NCBI RefSeq assembly: GCF_037975245.1
Contig: NC_092569.1
Coordinates: 21,294,001-21,358,000, forward strand
Reading direction: 5' to 3'
Length of the DNA stretch: 64,000 bases
Source: Apostichopus japonicus
Taxonomy: Eukaryota > Echinodermata > Holothuroidea > Aspidochirotida > Stichopodidae
A program made the position numbers and the translations under genes. Positions 33,801 through 46,400 of this stretch are shown piece after piece; the first letter of the stretch is position 1; each line of letters opens with the position of its first letter. Below the pieces are notes generated by a model that worked only from the letters and a program-made list of their open reading frames with translations, was not told the origin of the DNA and did not search any database.

Positions 33801-36800
33801 AGTGGCGCGATGGCTTGGCGCACTGTAAGAGCTGATGAGCGAGACTCTCTTTTGCATCGCTGGTTCGAACCCCGGTGGTGGCGTCTTTTGCCGATCTTTT
33901 ACAGCGGGTGCCTGCATAGGGAGCTGTAAGTATTAGTTAATCGGCCTACTATCTCAGTCCACACAGTGGCGCGATGGCTTGGCGCACTGTAAGAGCTGAT
34001 GAGCGAGACTCTCTTTTGCATCGCTGGTTCGAACCCCGGTGGTGGCGTCTTTTGCCGATCTTTTACAGCGGGTGCCTGCATAGGGAGCTGTAAGTATTAG
34101 TTAATCGGCCTACTATCTCAGTCCACACAGTGGCGCGATGGCTTGGCGCACTGTAAGAGCTGATGAGCGAGACTCTCTTTTGCATCGCTGGTTCGAACCC
34201 CGGTGGTGGCGTCTTTTGCCGATCTTTTACAGCGGGTGCCTGCATAGGGAGCTGTAAGTATTAGTTAATCGGCCTACTATCTCAGTCCACACAGTGGCGC
34301 GATGGCTTGGCGCACTGTAAGAGCTGATGAGCGAGACTCTCTTTTGCATCGCTGGTTCGAACCCCGGTGGTGGCGTCTTTTGCCGATCTTTTACAGCGGG
34401 TGCCTGCATAGGGAGCTGTAAGTATTAGTTAATCGGCCTACTATCTCAGTCCACACAGTGGCGCGATGGCTTGGCGCACTGTAAGAGCTGATGAGCGAGA
34501 CTCTCTTTTGCATCGCTGGTTCGAACCCCGGTGGTGGCGTCTTTTGCCGATCTTTTACAGCGGGTGCCTGCATAGGGAGCTGTAAGTATTAGTTAATCGG
34601 CCTACTATCTCAGTCCACACAGTGGCGCGATGGCTTGGCGCACTGTAAGAGCTGATGAGCGAGACTCTCTTTTGCATCGCTGGTTCGAACCCCGGTGGTG
34701 GCGTCTTTTGCCGATCTTTTACAGCGGGTGCCTGCATAGGGAGCTGTAAGTATTAGTTAATCGGCCTACTATCTCAGTCCACACAGTGGCGCGATGGCTT
34801 GGCGCACTGTAAGAGCTGATGAGCGAGACTCTCTTTTGCATCGCTGGTTCGAACCCCGGTGGTGGCGTCTTTTGCCGATCTTTTACAGCGGGTGCCTGCA
34901 TAGGGAGCTGTAAGTATTAGTTAATCGGCCTACTATCTCAGTCCACACAGTGGCGCGATGGCTTGGCGCACTGTAAGAGCTGATGAGCGAGACTCTCTTT
35001 TGCATCGCTGGTTCGAACCCCGGTGGTGGCGTCTTTTGCCGATCTTTTACAGCGGGTGCCTGCATAGGGAGCTGTAAGTATTAGTTAATCGGCCTACTAT
35101 CTCAGTCCACACAGTGGCGCGATGGCTTGGCGCACTGTAAGAGCTGATGAGCGAGACTCTCTTTTGCATCGCTGGTTCGAACCCCGGTGGTGGCGTCTTT
35201 TGCCGATCTTTTACAGCGGGTGCCTGCATAGGGAGCTGTAAGTATTAGTTAATCGGCCTACTATCTCAGTCCACACAGTGGCGCGATGGCTTGGCGCACT
35301 GTAAGAGCTGATGAGCGAGACTCTCTTTTGCATCGCTGGTTCGAACCCCGGTGGTGGCGTCTTTTGCCGATCTTTTACAGCGGGTGCCTGCATAGGGAGC
35401 TGTAAGTATTAGTTAATCGGCCTACTATCTCAGTCCACACAGTGGCGCGATGGCTTGGCGCACTGTAAGAGCTGATGAGCGAGACTCTCTTTTGCATCGC
35501 TGGTTCGAACCCCGGTGGTGGCGTCTTTTGCCGATCTTTTACAGCGGGTGCCTGCATAGGGAGCTGTAAGTATTAGTTAATCGGCCTACTATCTCAGTCC
35601 ACACAGTGGCGCGATGGCTTGGCGCACTGTAAGAGCTGATGAGCGAGACTCTCTTTTGCATCGCTGGTTCGAACCCCGGTGGTGGCGTCTTTTGCCGATC
35701 TTTTACAGCGGGTGCCTGCATAGGGAGCTGTAAGTATTAGTTAATCGGCCTACTATCTCAGTCCACACAGTGGCGCGATGGCTTGGCGCACTGTAAGAGC
35801 TGATGAGCGAGACTCTCTTTTGCATCGCTGGTTCGAACCCCGGTGGTGGCGTCTTTTGCCGATCTTTTACAGCGGGTGCCTGCATAGGGAGCTGTAAGTA
35901 TTAGTTAATCGGCCTACTATCTCAGTCCACACAGTGGCGCGATGGCTTGGCGCACTGTAAGAGCTGATGAGCGAGACTCTCTTTTGCATCGCTGGTTCGA
36001 ACCCCGGTGGTGGCGTCTTTTGCCGATCTTTTACAGCGGGTGCCTGCATAGGGAGCTGTAAGTATTAGTTAATCGGCCTACTATCTCAGTCCACACAGTG
36101 GCGCGATGGCTTGGCGCACTGTAAGAGCTGATGAGCGAGACTCTCTTTTGCATCGCTGGTTCGAACCCCGGTGGTGGCGTCTTTTGCCGATCTTTTACAG
36201 CGGGTGCCTGCATAGGGAGCTGTAAGTATTAGTTAATCGGCCTACTATCTCAGTCCACACAGTGGCGCGATGGCTTGGCGCACTGTAAGAGCTGATGAGC
36301 GAGACTCTCTTTTGCATCGCTGGTTCGAACCCCGGTGGTGGCGTCTTTTGCCGATCTTTTACAGCGGGTGCCTGCATAGGGAGCTGTAAGTATTAGTTAA
36401 TCGGCCTACTATCTCAGTCCACACAGTGGCGCGATGGCTTGGCGCACTGTAAGAGCTGATGAGCGAGACTCTCTTTTGCATCGCTGGTTCGAACCCCGGT
36501 GGTGGCGTCTTTTGCCGATCTTTTACAGCGGGTGCCTGCATAGGGAGCTGTAAGTATTAGTTAATCGGCCTACTATCTCAGTCCACACAGTGGCGCGATG
36601 GCTTGGCGCACTGTAAGAGCTGATGAGCGAGACTCTCTTTTGCATCGCTGGTTCGAACCCCGGTGGTGGCGTCTTTTGCCGATCTTTTACAGCGGGTGCC
36701 TGCATAGGGAGCTGTAAGTATTAGTTAATCGGCCTACTATCTCAGTCCACACAGTGGCGCGATGGCTTGGCGCACTGTAAGAGCTGATGAGCGAGACTCT

Positions 36801-39033
36801 CTTTTGCATCGCTGGTTCGAACCCCGGTGGTGGCGTCTTTTGCCGATCTTTTACAGCGGGTGCCTGCATAGGGAGCTGTAAGTATTAGTTAATCGGCCTA
36901 CTATCTCAGTCCACACAGTGGCGCGATGGCTTGGCGCACTGTAAGAGCTGATGAGCGAGACTCTCTTTTGCATCGCTGGTTCGAACCCCGGTGGTGGCGT
37001 CTTTTGCCGATCTTTTACAGCGGGTGCCTGCATAGGGAGCTGTAAGTATTAGTTAATCGGCCTACTATCTCAGTCCACACAGTGGCGCGATGGCTTGGCG
37101 CACTGTAAGAGCTGATGAGCGAGACTCTCTTTTGCATCGCTGGTTCGAACCCCGGTGGTGGCGTCTTTTGCCGATCTTTTACAGCGGGTGCCTGCATAGG
37201 GAGCTGTAAGTATTAGTTAATCGGCCTACTATCTCAGTCCACACAGTGGCGCGATGGCTTGGCGCACTGTAAGAGCTGATGAGCGAGACTCTCTTTTGCA
37301 TCGCTGGTTCGAACCCCGGTGGTGGCGTCTTTTGCCGATCTTTTACAGCGGGTGCCTGCATAGGGAGCTGTAAGTATTAGTTAATCGGCCTACTATCTCA
37401 GTCCACACAGTGGCGCGATGGCTTGGCGCACTGTAAGAGCTGATGAGCGAGACTCTCTTTTGCATCGCTGGTTCGAACCCCGGTGGTGGCGTCTTTTGCC
37501 GATCTTTTACAGCGGGTGCCTGCATAGGGAGCTGTAAGTATTAGTTAATCGGCCTACTATCTCAGTCCACACAGTGGCGCGATGGCTTGGCGCACTGTAA
37601 GAGCTGATGAGCGAGACTCTCTTTTGCATCGCTGGTTCGAACCCCGGTGGTGGCGTCTTTTGCCGATCTTTTACAGCGGGTGCCTGCATAGGGAGCTGTA
37701 AGTATTAGTTAATCGGCCTACTATCTCAGTCCACACAGTGGCGCGATGGCTTGGCGCACTGTAAGAGCTGATGAGCGAGACTCTCTTTTGCATCGCTGGT
37801 TCGAACCCCGGTGGTGGCGTCTTTTGCCGATCTTTTACAGCGGGTGCCTGCATAGGGAGCTGTAAGTATTAGTTAATCGGCCTACTATCTCAGTCCACAC
37901 AGTGGCGCGATGGCTTGGCGCACTGTAAGAGCTGATGAGCGAGACTCTCTTTTGCATCGCTGGTTCGAACCCCGGTGGTGGCGTCTTTTGCCGATCTTTT
38001 ACAGCGGGTGCCTGCATAGGGAGCTGTAAGTATTAGTTAATCGGCCTACTATCTCAGTCCACACAGTGGCGCGATGGCTTGGCGCACTGTAAGAGCTGAT
38101 GAGCGAGACTCTCTTTTGCATCGCTGGTTCGAACCCCGGTGGTGGCGTCTTTTGCCGATCTTTTACAGCGGGTGCCTGCATAGGGAGCTGTAAGTATTAG
38201 TTAATCGGCCTACTATCTCAGTCCACACAGTGGCGCGATGGCTTGGCGCACTGTAAGAGCTGATGAGCGAGACTCTCTTTTGCATCGCTGGTTCGAACCC
38301 CGGTGGTGGCGTCTTTTGCCGATCTTTTACAGCGGGTGCCTGCATAGGGAGCTGTAAGTATTAGTTAATCGGCCTACTATCTCAGTCCACACAGTGGCGC
38401 GATGGCTTGGCGCACTGTAAGAGCTGATGAGCGAGACTCTCTTTTGCATCGCTGGTTCGAACCCCGGTGGTGGCGTCTTTTGCCGATCTTTTACAGCGGG
38501 TGCCTGCATAGGGAGCTGTAAGTATTAGTTAATCGGCCTACTATCTCAGTCCACACAGTGGCGCGATGGCTTGGCGCACTGTAAGAGCTGATGAGCGAGA
38601 CTCTCTTTTGCATCGCTGGTTCGAACCCCGGTGGTGGCGTCTTTTGCCGATCTTTTACAGCGGGTGCCTGCATAGGGAGCTGTAAGTATTAGTTAATCGG
38701 CCTACTATCTCAGTCCACACAGTGGCGCGATGGCTTGGCGCACTGTAAGAGCTGATGAGCGAGACTCTCTTTTGCATCGCTGGTTCGAACCCCGGTGGTG
38801 GCGTCTTTTGCCGATCTTTTACAGCGGGTGCCTGCATAGGGAGCTGTAAGTATTAGTTAATCGGCCTACTATCTCAGTCCACACAGTGGCGCGATGGCTT
38901 GGCGCACTGTAAGAGCTGATGAGCGAGACTCTCTTTTGCATCGCTGGTTCGAACCCCGGTGGTGGCGTCTTTTGCCGATCTTTTACAGCGGGTGCCTGCA
39001 TAGGGAGCTGTAAGTATTAGTTAATCGGCCTAC
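27882..39033 (+). repeat. Satellite block C (68 identical-looking units, C13 and C164)
   Basis: The interval is exactly 68 times 164 bases. Units carry CCACACAGTGG at the start and end in CCTAC. I noticed no length change and no private substitution. Confidence 0.95.
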
Positions 39034-42000
39034 TATCTCAGTCCATACAGTGGCGCGATGGCTTGGCGCACTGTAAGAGCTGATGAGCGAGACTCTCTTT
39101 TGCATCGCTGGTTCGAACCCCGGTGGTGGCGTCTTTTGCCGATCTTTTACAGCGGGTGCCTGCATAGGGAGCTGTAAGTATTAGTTAATCGGCCTACTAT
39201 CTCAGTCCATACAGTGGCGCGATGGCTTGGCGCACTGTAAGAGCTGATGAGCGAGACTCTCTTTTGCATCGCTGGTTCGAACCCCGGTGGTGGCGTCTTT
39301 TGCCGATCTTTTACAGCGGGTGCCTGCATAGGGAGCTGTAAGTATTAGTTAATCGGCCTACTATCTCAGTCCATACAGTGGCGCGATGGCTTGGCGCACT
39401 GTAAGAGCTGATGAGCGAGACTCTCTTTTGCATCGCTGGTTCGAACCCCGGTGGTGGCGTCTTTTGCCGATCTTTTACAGCGGGTGCCTGCATAGGGAGC
39501 TGTAAGTATTAGTTAATCGGCCTACTATCTCAGTCCATACAGTGGCGCGATGGCTTGGCGCACTGTAAGAGCTGATGAGCGAGACTCTCTTTTGCATCGC
39601 TGGTTCGAACCCCGGTGGTGGCGTCTTTTGCCGATCTTTTACAGCGGGTGCCTGCATAGGGAGCTGTAAGTATTAGTTAATCGGCCTACTATCTCAGTCC
39701 ATACAGTGGCGCGATGGCTTGGCGCACTGTAAGAGCTGATGAGCGAGACTCTCTTTTGCATCGCTGGTTCGAACCCCGGTGGTGGCGTCTTTTGCCGATC
39801 TTTTACAGCGGGTGCCTGCATAGGGAGCTGTAAGTATTAGTTAATCGGCCTACTATCTCAGTCCATACAGTGGCGCGATGGCTTGGCGCACTGTAAGAGC
39901 TGATGAGCGAGACTCTCTTTTGCATCGCTGGTTCGAACCCCGGTGGTGGCGTCTTTTGCCGATCTTTTACAGCGGGTGCCTGCATAGGGAGCTGTAAGTA
40001 TTAGTTAATCGGCCTACTATCTCAGTCCATACAGTGGCGCGATGGCTTGGCGCACTGTAAGAGCTGATGAGCGAGACTCTCTTTTGCATCGCTGGTTCGA
40101 ACCCCGGTGGTGGCGTCTTTTGCCGATCTTTTACAGCGGGTGCCTGCATAGGGAGCTGTAAGTATTAGTTAATCGGCCTACTATCTCAGTCCATACAGTG
40201 GCGCGATGGCTTGGCGCACTGTAAGAGCTGATGAGCGAGACTCTCTTTTGCATCGCTGGTTCGAACCCCGGTGGTGGCGTCTTTTGCCGATCTTTTACAG
40301 CGGGTGCCTGCATAGGGAGCTGTAAGTATTAGTTAATCGGCCTACTATCTCAGTCCATACAGTGGCGCGATGGCTTGGCGCACTGTAAGAGCTGATGAGC
40401 GAGACTCTCTTTTGCATCGCTGGTTCGAACCCCGGTGGTGGCGTCTTTTGCCGATCTTTTACAGCGGGTGCCTGCATAGGGAGCTGTAAGTATTAGTTAA
40501 TCGGCCTACTATCTCAGTCCATACAGTGGCGCGATGGCTTGGCGCACTGTAAGAGCTGATGAGCGAGACTCTCTTTTGCATCGCTGGTTCGAACCCCGGT
40601 GGTGGCGTCTTTTGCCGATCTTTTACAGCGGGTGCCTGCATAGGGAGCTGTAAGTATTAGTTAATCGGCCTACTATCTCAGTCCATACAGTGGCGCGATG
40701 GCTTGGCGCACTGTAAGAGCTGATGAGCGAGACTCTCTTTTGCATCGCTGGTTCGAACCCCGGTGGTGGCGTCTTTTGCCGATCTTTTACAGCGGGTGCC
40801 TGCATAGGGAGCTGTAAGTATTAGTTAATCGGCCTACTATCTCAGTCCATACAGTGGCGCGATGGCTTGGCGCACTGTAAGAGCTGATGAGCGAGACTCT
40901 CTTTTGCATCGCTGGTTCGAACCCCGGTGGTGGCGTCTTTTGCCGATCTTTTACAGCGGGTGCCTGCATAGGGAGCTGTAAGTATTAGTTAATCGGCCTA
41001 CTATCTCAGTCCATACAGTGGCGCGATGGCTTGGCGCACTGTAAGAGCTGATGAGCGAGACTCTCTTTTGCATCGCTGGTTCGAACCCCGGTGGTGGCGT
41101 CTTTTGCCGATCTTTTACAGCGGGTGCCTGCATAGGGAGCTGTAAGTATTAGTTAATCGGCCTACTATCTCAGTCCATACAGTGGCGCGATGGCTTGGCG
41201 CACTGTAAGAGCTGATGAGCGAGACTCTCTTTTGCATCGCTGGTTCGAACCCCGGTGGTGGCGTCTTTTGCCGATCTTTTACAGCGGGTGCCTGCATAGG
41301 GAGCTGTAAGTATTAGTTAATCGGCCTACTATCTCAGTCCATACAGTGGCGCGATGGCTTGGCGCACTGTAAGAGCTGATGAGCGAGACTCTCTTTTGCA
41401 TCGCTGGTTCGAACCCCGGTGGTGGCGTCTTTTGCCGATCTTTTACAGCGGGTGCCTGCATAGGGAGCTGTAAGTATTAGTTAATCGGCCTACTATCTCA
41501 GTCCATACAGTGGCGCGATGGCTTGGCGCACTGTAAGAGCTGATGAGCGAGACTCTCTTTTGCATCGCTGGTTCGAACCCCGGTGGTGGCGTCTTTTGCC
41601 GATCTTTTACAGCGGGTGCCTGCATAGGGAGCTGTAAGTATTAGTTAATCGGCCTACTATCTCAGTCCATACAGTGGCGCGATGGCTTGGCGCACTGTAA
41701 GAGCTGATGAGCGAGACTCTCTTTTGCATCGCTGGTTCGAACCCCGGTGGTGGCGTCTTTTGCCGATCTTTTACAGCGGGTGCCTGCATAGGGAGCTGTA
41801 AGTATTAGTTAATCGGCCTACTATCTCAGTCCATACAGTGGCGCGATGGCTTGGCGCACTGTAAGAGCTGATGAGCGAGACTCTCTTTTGCATCGCTGGT
41901 TCGAACCCCGGTGGTGGCGTCTTTTGCCGATCTTTTACAGCGGGTGCCTGCATAGGGAGCTGTAAGTATTAGTTAATCGGCCTACTATCTCAGTCCATAC

Positions 42001-43461
42001 AGTGGCGCGATGGCTTGGCGCACTGTAAGAGCTGATGAGCGAGACTCTCTTTTGCATCGCTGGTTCGAACCCCGGTGGTGGCGTCTTTTGCCGATCTTTT
42101 ACAGCGGGTGCCTGCATAGGGAGCTGTAAGTATTAGTTAATCGGCCTACTATCTCAGTCCATACAGTGGCGCGATGGCTTGGCGCACTGTAAGAGCTGAT
42201 GAGCGAGACTCTCTTTTGCATCGCTGGTTCGAACCCCGGTGGTGGCGTCTTTTGCCGATCTTTTACAGCGGGTGCCTGCATAGGGAGCTGTAAGTATTAG
42301 TTAATCGGCCTACTATCTCAGTCCATACAGTGGCGCGATGGCTTGGCGCACTGTAAGAGCTGATGAGCGAGACTCTCTTTTGCATCGCTGGTTCGAACCC
42401 CGGTGGTGGCGTCTTTTGCCGATCTTTTACAGCGGGTGCCTGCATAGGGAGCTGTAAGTATTAGTTAATCGGCCTACTATCTCAGTCCATACAGTGGCGC
42501 GATGGCTTGGCGCACTGTAAGAGCTGATGAGCGAGACTCTCTTTTGCATCGCTGGTTCGAACCCCGGTGGTGGCGTCTTTTGCCGATCTTTTACAGCGGG
42601 TGCCTGCATAGGGAGCTGTAAGTATTAGTTAATCGGCCTACTATCTCAGTCCATACAGTGGCGCGATGGCTTGGCGCACTGTAAGAGCTGATGAGCGAGA
42701 CTCTCTTTTGCATCGCTGGTTCGAACCCCGGTGGTGGCGTCTTTTGCCGATCTTTTACAGCGGGTGCCTGCATAGGGAGCTGTAAGTATTAGTTAATCGG
42801 CCTACTATCTCAGTCCATACAGTGGCGCGATGGCTTGGCGCACTGTAAGAGCTGATGAGCGAGACTCTCTTTTGCATCGCTGGTTCGAACCCCGGTGGTG
42901 GCGTCTTTTGCCGATCTTTTACAGCGGGTGCCTGCATAGGGAGCTGTAAGTATTAGTTAATCGGCCTACTATCTCAGTCCATACAGTGGCGCGATGGCTT
43001 GGCGCACTGTAAGAGCTGATGAGCGAGACTCTCTTTTGCATCGCTGGTTCGAACCCCGGTGGTGGCGTCTTTTGCCGATCTTTTACAGCGGGTGCCTGCA
43101 TAGGGAGCTGTAAGTATTAGTTAATCGGCCTACTATCTCAGTCCATACAGTGGCGCGATGGCTTGGCGCACTGTAAGAGCTGATGAGCGAGACTCTCTTT
43201 TGCATCGCTGGTTCGAACCCCGGTGGTGGCGTCTTTTGCCGATCTTTTACAGCGGGTGCCTGCATAGGGAGCTGTAAGTATTAGTTAATCGGCCTACTAT
43301 CTCAGTCCATACAGTGGCGCGATGGCTTGGCGCACTGTAAGAGCTGATGAGCGAGACTCTCTTTTGCATCGCTGGTTCGAACCCCGGTGGTGGCGTCTTT
43401 TGCCGATCTTTTACAGCGGGTGCCTGCATAGGGAGCTGTAAGTATTAGTTAATCGGCCTAA
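39034..43461 (+). repeat. Satellite block D (27 units, T13 and C164)
   Basis: The interval is exactly 27 times 164 bases. It differs from block C only by T at unit position 13 (CCATACAGTGG). Position 164 stays C until the last unit, which ends in A. Confidence 0.95.
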
Positions 43462-46400
43462 TATCTCAGTCCATACAGTGGCGCGATGGCTTGGCGCACT
43501 GTAAGAGCTGATGAGCGAGACTCTCTTTTGCATCGCTGGTTCGAACCCCGGTGGTGGCGTCTTTTGCCGATCTTTTACAGCGGGTGCCTGCATAGGGAGC
43601 TGTAAGTATTAGTTAATCGGCCTAATATCTCAGTCCATACAGTGGCGCGATGGCTTGGCGCACTGTAAGAGCTGATGAGCGAGACTCTCTTTTGCATCGC
43701 TGGTTCGAACCCCGGTGGTGGCGTCTTTTGCCGATCTTTTACAGCGGGTGCCTGCATAGGGAGCTGTAAGTATTAGTTAATCGGCCTAATATCTCAGTCC
43801 ATACAGTGGCGCGATGGCTTGGCGCACTGTAAGAGCTGATGAGCGAGACTCTCTTTTGCATCGCTGGTTCGAACCCCGGTGGTGGCGTCTTTTGCCGATC
43901 TTTTACAGCGGGTGCCTGCATAGGGAGCTGTAAGTATTAGTTAATCGGCCTAATATCTCAGTCCATACAGTGGCGCGATGGCTTGGCGCACTGTAAGAGC
44001 TGATGAGCGAGACTCTCTTTTGCATCGCTGGTTCGAACCCCGGTGGTGGCGTCTTTTGCCGATCTTTTACAGCGTGTGCCTGCATAGGGAGCTGTAAGTA
44101 TTAGTTAATCGGCCTAATATCTCAGTCCATACAGTGGCGCGATGGCTTGGCGCACTGTAAGAGCTGATGAGCGAGACTCTCTTTTGCATCGCTGGTTCGA
44201 ACCCCGGTGGTGGCGTCTTTTGCCGATCTTTTACAGCGGGTGCCTGCATAGGGAGCTGTAAGTATTAGTTAATCGGCCTAATATCTCAGTCCATACAGTG
44301 GCGCGATGGCTTGGCGCACTGTAAGAGCTGATGAGCGAGACTCTCTTTTGCATCGCTGGTTCGAACCCCGGTGGTGGCGTCTTTTGCCGATCTTTTACAG
44401 CGGGTGCCTGCATAGGGAGCTGTAAGTATTAGTTAATCGGCCTAATATCTCAGTCCATACAGTGGCGCGATGGCTTGGCGCACTGTAAGAGCTGATGAGC
44501 GAGACTCTCTTTTGCATCGCTGGTTCGAACCCCGGTGGTGGCGTCTTTTGCCGATCTTTTACAGCGGGTGCCTGCATAGGGAGCTGTAAGTATTAGTTAA
44601 TCGGCCTAATATCTCAGTCCATACAGTGGCGCGATGGCTTGGCGCACTGTAAGAGCTGATGAGCGAGACTCTCTTTTGCATCGCTGGTTCGAACCCCGGT
44701 GGTGGCGTCTTTTGCCGATCTTTTACAGCGGGTGCCTGCATAGGGAGCTGTAAGTATTAGTTAATCGGCCTAATATCTCAGTCCATACAGTGGCGCGATG
44801 GCTTGGCGCACTGTAAGAGCTGATGAGCGAGACTCTCTTTTGCATCGCTGGTTCGAACCCCGGTGGTGGCGTCTTTTGCCGATCTTTTACAGCGGGTGCC
44901 TGCATAGGGAGCTGTAAGTATTAGTTAATCGGCCTAATATCTCAGTCCATACAGTGGCGCGATGGCTTGGCGCACTGTAAGAGCTGATGAGCGAGACTCT
45001 CTTTTGCATCGCTGGTTCGAACCCCGGTGGTGGCGTCTTTTGCCGATCTTTTACAGCGGGTGCCTGCATAGGGAGCTGTAAGTATTAGTTAATCGGCCTA
45101 ATATCTCAGTCCATACAGTGGCGCGATGGCTTGGCGCACTGTAAGAGCTGATGAGCGAGACTCTCTTTTGCATCGCTGGTTCGAACCCCGGTGGTGGCGT
45201 CTTTTGCCGATCTTTTACAGCGGGTGCCTGCATAGGGAGCTGTAAGTATTAGTTAATCGGCCTAATATCTCAGTCCATACAGTGGCGCGATGGCTTGGCG
45301 CACTGTAAGAGCTGATGAGCGAGACTCTCTTTTGCATCGCTGGTTCGAACCCCGGTGGTGGCGTCTTTTGCCGATCTTTTACAGCGGGTGCCTGCATAGG
45401 GAGCTGTAAGTATTAGTTAATCGGCCTAATATCTCAGTCCATACAGTGGCGCGATGGCTTGGCGCACTGTAAGAGCTGATGAGCGAGACTCTCTTTTGCA
45501 TCGCTGGTTCGAACCCCGGTGGTGGCGTCTTTTGCCGATCTTTTACAGCGGGTGCCTGCATAGGGAGCTGTAAGTATTAGTTAATCGGCCTAATATCTCA
45601 GTCCATACAGTGGCGCGATGGCTTGGCGCACTGTAAGAGCTGATGAGCGAGACTCTCTTTTGCATCGCTGGTTCGAACCCCGGTGGTGGCGTCTTTTGCC
45701 GATCTTTTACAGCGGGTGCCTGCATAGGGAGCTGTAAGTATTAGTTAATCGGCCTAATATCTCAGTCCATACAGTGGCGCGATGGCTTGGCGCACTGTAA
45801 GAGCTGATGAGCGAGACTCTCTTTTGCATCGCTGGTTCGAACCCCGGTGGTGGCGTCTTTTGCCGATCTTTTACAGCGGGTGCCTGCATAGGGAGCTGTA
45901 AGTATTAGTTAATCGGCCTAATATCTCAGTCCATACAGTGGCGCGATGGCTTGGCGCACTGTAAGAGCTGATGAGCGAGACTCTCTTTTGCATCGCTGGT
46001 TCGAACCCCGGTGGTGGCGTCTTTTGCCGATCTTTTACAGCGGGTGCCTGCATAGGGAGCTGTAAGTATTAGTTAATCGGCCTAATATCTCAGTCCATAC
46101 AGTGGCGCGATGGCTTGGCGCACTGTAAGAGCTGATGAGCGAGACTCTCTTTTGCATCGCTGGTTCGAACCCCGGTGGTGGCGTCTTTTGCCGATCTTTT
46201 ACAGCGGGTGCCTGCATAGGGAGCTGTAAGTATTAGTTAATCGGCCTAATATCTCAGTCCATACAGTGGCGCGATGGCTTGGCGCACTGTAAGAGCTGAT
46301 GAGCGAGACTCTCTTTTGCATCGCTGGTTCGAACCCCGGTGGTGGCGTCTTTTGCCGATCTTTTACAGCGGGTGCCTGCATAGGGAGCTGTAAGTATTAG